Shown here piece by piece: positions 6,479-7,491 of a stretch of DNA of 7,491 nucleotides. Under the pieces are notes generated by a model that ran no database searches, had not been told where the DNA came from, and was given only the letters and a program-made list of their open reading frames with translations. Every line of letters begins with the position of its first letter. Within the stretch, counting starts at the first letter, position 1. This stretch comes from CAYQUV01 sp964421005 (lineage in GTDB: Bacteria > Patescibacteriota > Minisyncoccia > Minisyncoccales > CG1-02-41-26). Location of the stretch: assembly GCA_964421005.1 (NCBI GenBank), contig CAYQUV010000035.1, positions 1 through 7,491 on the forward strand, given 5' to 3'. The position numbers and the translations under genes are program-made.

Positions 6479-7000
6479 ATGCCTGAATTTGTTAATCCAC
6501 TCCAAATTTTAAAAAAAGTTGAACTGAGGAAAACTATGATAGCGGCTGATTTTGGTTCAGGGAGCGGCGGATGGGCCATTCCTTTGGCTTCTCAACTTGA
6601 AGAGGGCAGGGTTTATGCTGTGGATCTTCAGGAAGAAGCTCTTTCTGCTTTAATGGGCAAAGCAAAACTCCAGAACATCTCAAATATCAAAAAAATCGTA
6701 GCCGACGTCGAAAAAGGAGTTTCGGAAATTAAAAGTTTCTCTTGCGATTTGGTCTTAATGACCGACCTTTTATTCCAAGTTGACGATAGAGAAGCTGTTT
6801 TTAGAGAAGCAAATCGGGTTTTAAAAACCAGAGGCAAAGTTTTGGTGGTTGACTGGAATATAGATTCTCCCCTCGGTCCCAGAGAAGGAAGAATTTCCCA
6901 AGATGAGGTTAAAGAAATTGCCAAAAGTTCCGGTTTTGAATTTGAGGAGGAATTCAAAGCCGGGGATTACCATTACGCTTTGGTATTTACCAAGTCGTAA
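6479..7000 (+). CDS. Class I SAM-dependent methyltransferase, substrate unknown
   Basis: This 173-residue protein has a Rossmann-fold methyltransferase core and almost nothing else. Motif I is ADFGSGSGG (23-31), the glycine-rich S-adenosylmethionine loop. The acidic residue that holds the ribose is D49 in VYAVDL. A further motif contains D76 (IVADVEKG), and the motif IV strand is CDLVLMTDLLFQV (89-101). RVLKTRGKVLVVDW (113-126) is the usual strand-turn after the conserved helix, as in UbiE/Methyltransf_11-type enzymes. The N-terminus, EFVNPLQILKKVELRKTM, is the short cap helix common in this type. An in-frame stop (6470-6472) lies just upstream, so ATG 6479 is the first available start and keeps that cap. 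With no substrate domain and no pathway neighbours, the methyl acceptor cannot be named. Confidence 0.88.
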   Translation: MPEFVNPLQILKKVELRKTMIAADFGSGSGGWAIPLASQLEEGRVYAVDLQEEALSALMGKAKLQNISNIKKIVADVEKGVSEIKSFSCDLVLMTDLLFQVDDREAVFREANRVLKTRGKVLVVDWNIDSPLGPREGRISQDEVKEIAKSSGFEFEEEFKAGDYHYALVFTKS

Positions 7001-7014
7001 AATTAGATTACAAT
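6986..7014 (+). promoter_or_regulatory. Predicted promoter of the pilin-like gene
   Basis: TTTACC (6986-6991) and TACAAT (7009-7014) are 17 nt apart, with the -35 box lying inside the end of the methyltransferase gene. Transcription would start near 7021, leaving about 5 nt before the GTG at 7026, which again suggests a nearly leaderless message. Read-through from the methyltransferase gene is also possible because no terminator is seen in the 25-nt gap. Confidence 0.5.
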
Positions 7015-7025
7015 AAATAAAAATC

Positions 7026-7491
7026 GTGAAGAAATTTCTTGCAGTTTTAATTCTTTCAATAATTTTATTCGCTCAAACAAATTTTGTTTTAGCAGACGAG
7101 GGCGATCCTTGTTGTAGCGATGGAGATTGTGGAACATTGAAATGTTTTTGTATTCCCGATCCTCTTCCTGCTAATTGGTCCGAGATATGTGATGTTTCAG
7201 ATCCTGATAATCTTAAAGGACCGTGGGGGACATGTCACCCTGCAGGTTCGGTTGTTTTTTGTCCGCCATCGACAATTAGAAGTATCTCAGACCTTATAAA
7301 TAGTATAACCGATTGGGTTTTTAAAATAGCTATAATTGTTGCTCCTTTAATGCTTGTTATTGGCGCTATTCTCTTTATGACAGCCCGCGGTAATCCAGAG
7401 CAAATTAAATTAGGGAAAAAGATTATTTTCTGGACAGTTATTGGTTTTTTGATTGTATTGTTTGCGGAAGGGATAATTAACTTGATAGATT
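7026..7491 (+). CDS. Exported cysteine-rich two-helix protein, type IV secretion pilin-like; 3' end beyond the window
   Basis: An open frame runs from GTG 7026 to the window edge, 155 residues without a stop. It opens with a signal peptide (KKFLAVLILSIILFAQTNFVLA, residues 2-23) with a probable cleavage site after A23 (VLA|DE). The exported part has eight cysteines between residues 29 and 79 (C29, C30, C35, C40, C42, C55, C70, C79). Two hydrophobic helices follow at about 98-119 and 132-150, joined by a short polar loop with ARGNPEQIKLGKK. This helix-loop-helix, with a G-N/D-P-E motif followed by lysines, is typical of the T4SS_pilin/TrbC-VirB2-like proteins common in Patescibacteria. GTG is chosen because it gives an ideal signal-peptide N-terminus (VKKF, Met in practice). 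The pilin family call is from memory of that pattern. The cysteine-rich head may make it a distinct cell-surface protein, and the missing C-terminus could change the view. Confidence 0.78.
   Translation, partial: MKKFLAVLILSIILFAQTNFVLADEGDPCCSDGDCGTLKCFCIPDPLPANWSEICDVSDPDNLKGPWGTCHPAGSVVFCPPSTIRSISDLINSITDWVFKIAIIVAPLMLVIGAILFMTARGNPEQIKLGKKIIFWTVIGFLIVLFAEGIINLID

Noticed and set aside
6628..6957. Leftward open frame of 109 codons opposite the methyltransferase
   Set aside because: The forward frame has clear methyltransferase motifs across the same bases; the antisense product is serine-rich and featureless.

Overview
The window looks like a piece of a small, AT-rich bacterial genome, most probably a member of the Candidate Phyla Radiation (Patescibacteria, perhaps a Parcubacteria-like lineage). 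This placement is an inference. It rests on very tight gene packing, lysine/isoleucine-rich proteins, a short three-domain S1 protein, a two-helix type IV secretion pilin-like protein of a kind common in these genomes, and a general lack of Shine-Dalgarno motifs. No marker here fixes the phylum.

Layout: the left third is transcribed leftward as one compact unit, S1-domain protein (2766-1942), then the membrane protease FtsH (1941-70), then a tRNA (66 to beyond base 1). The S1 stop codon abuts the ftsH start, and the tRNA begins 3 nt after the ftsH stop. The tRNA anticodon reads UAU, an isoleucine tRNA that would read AUA without lysidine modification. A 252-nt divergent intergenic region (2767-3018) holds a promoter for each direction, a palindrome inside the leftward promoter, and 2.5 exact copies of a 56-nt tandem repeat made of alternating GCC-GAA-GGC hairpins.

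Rightward comes a second compact unit: a metallo-beta-lactamase-fold protein that has lost nearly all its metal ligands (3019-3651), a 92-residue single-helix membrane/coiled-coil protein (3653-3931) and DNA gyrase subunit A (3943-6396). After an 81-nt gap come a small class I SAM-dependent methyltransferase (6479-7000) and, from a GTG start at 7026, an exported cysteine-rich protein with two membrane helices, cut off by the window end.

Most of the content is housekeeping: translation (S1, tRNA), membrane protein quality control (FtsH) and DNA topology (GyrA). The parts most worth a second look are the catalytically degenerate MBL protein and the unknown membrane protein co-transcribed with gyrA, the repeat array between the divergent promoters, the tRNA-Ile(UAU), and the cysteine-rich pilin-like protein. 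I see no clear new multi-gene defence or mobile system in this window.
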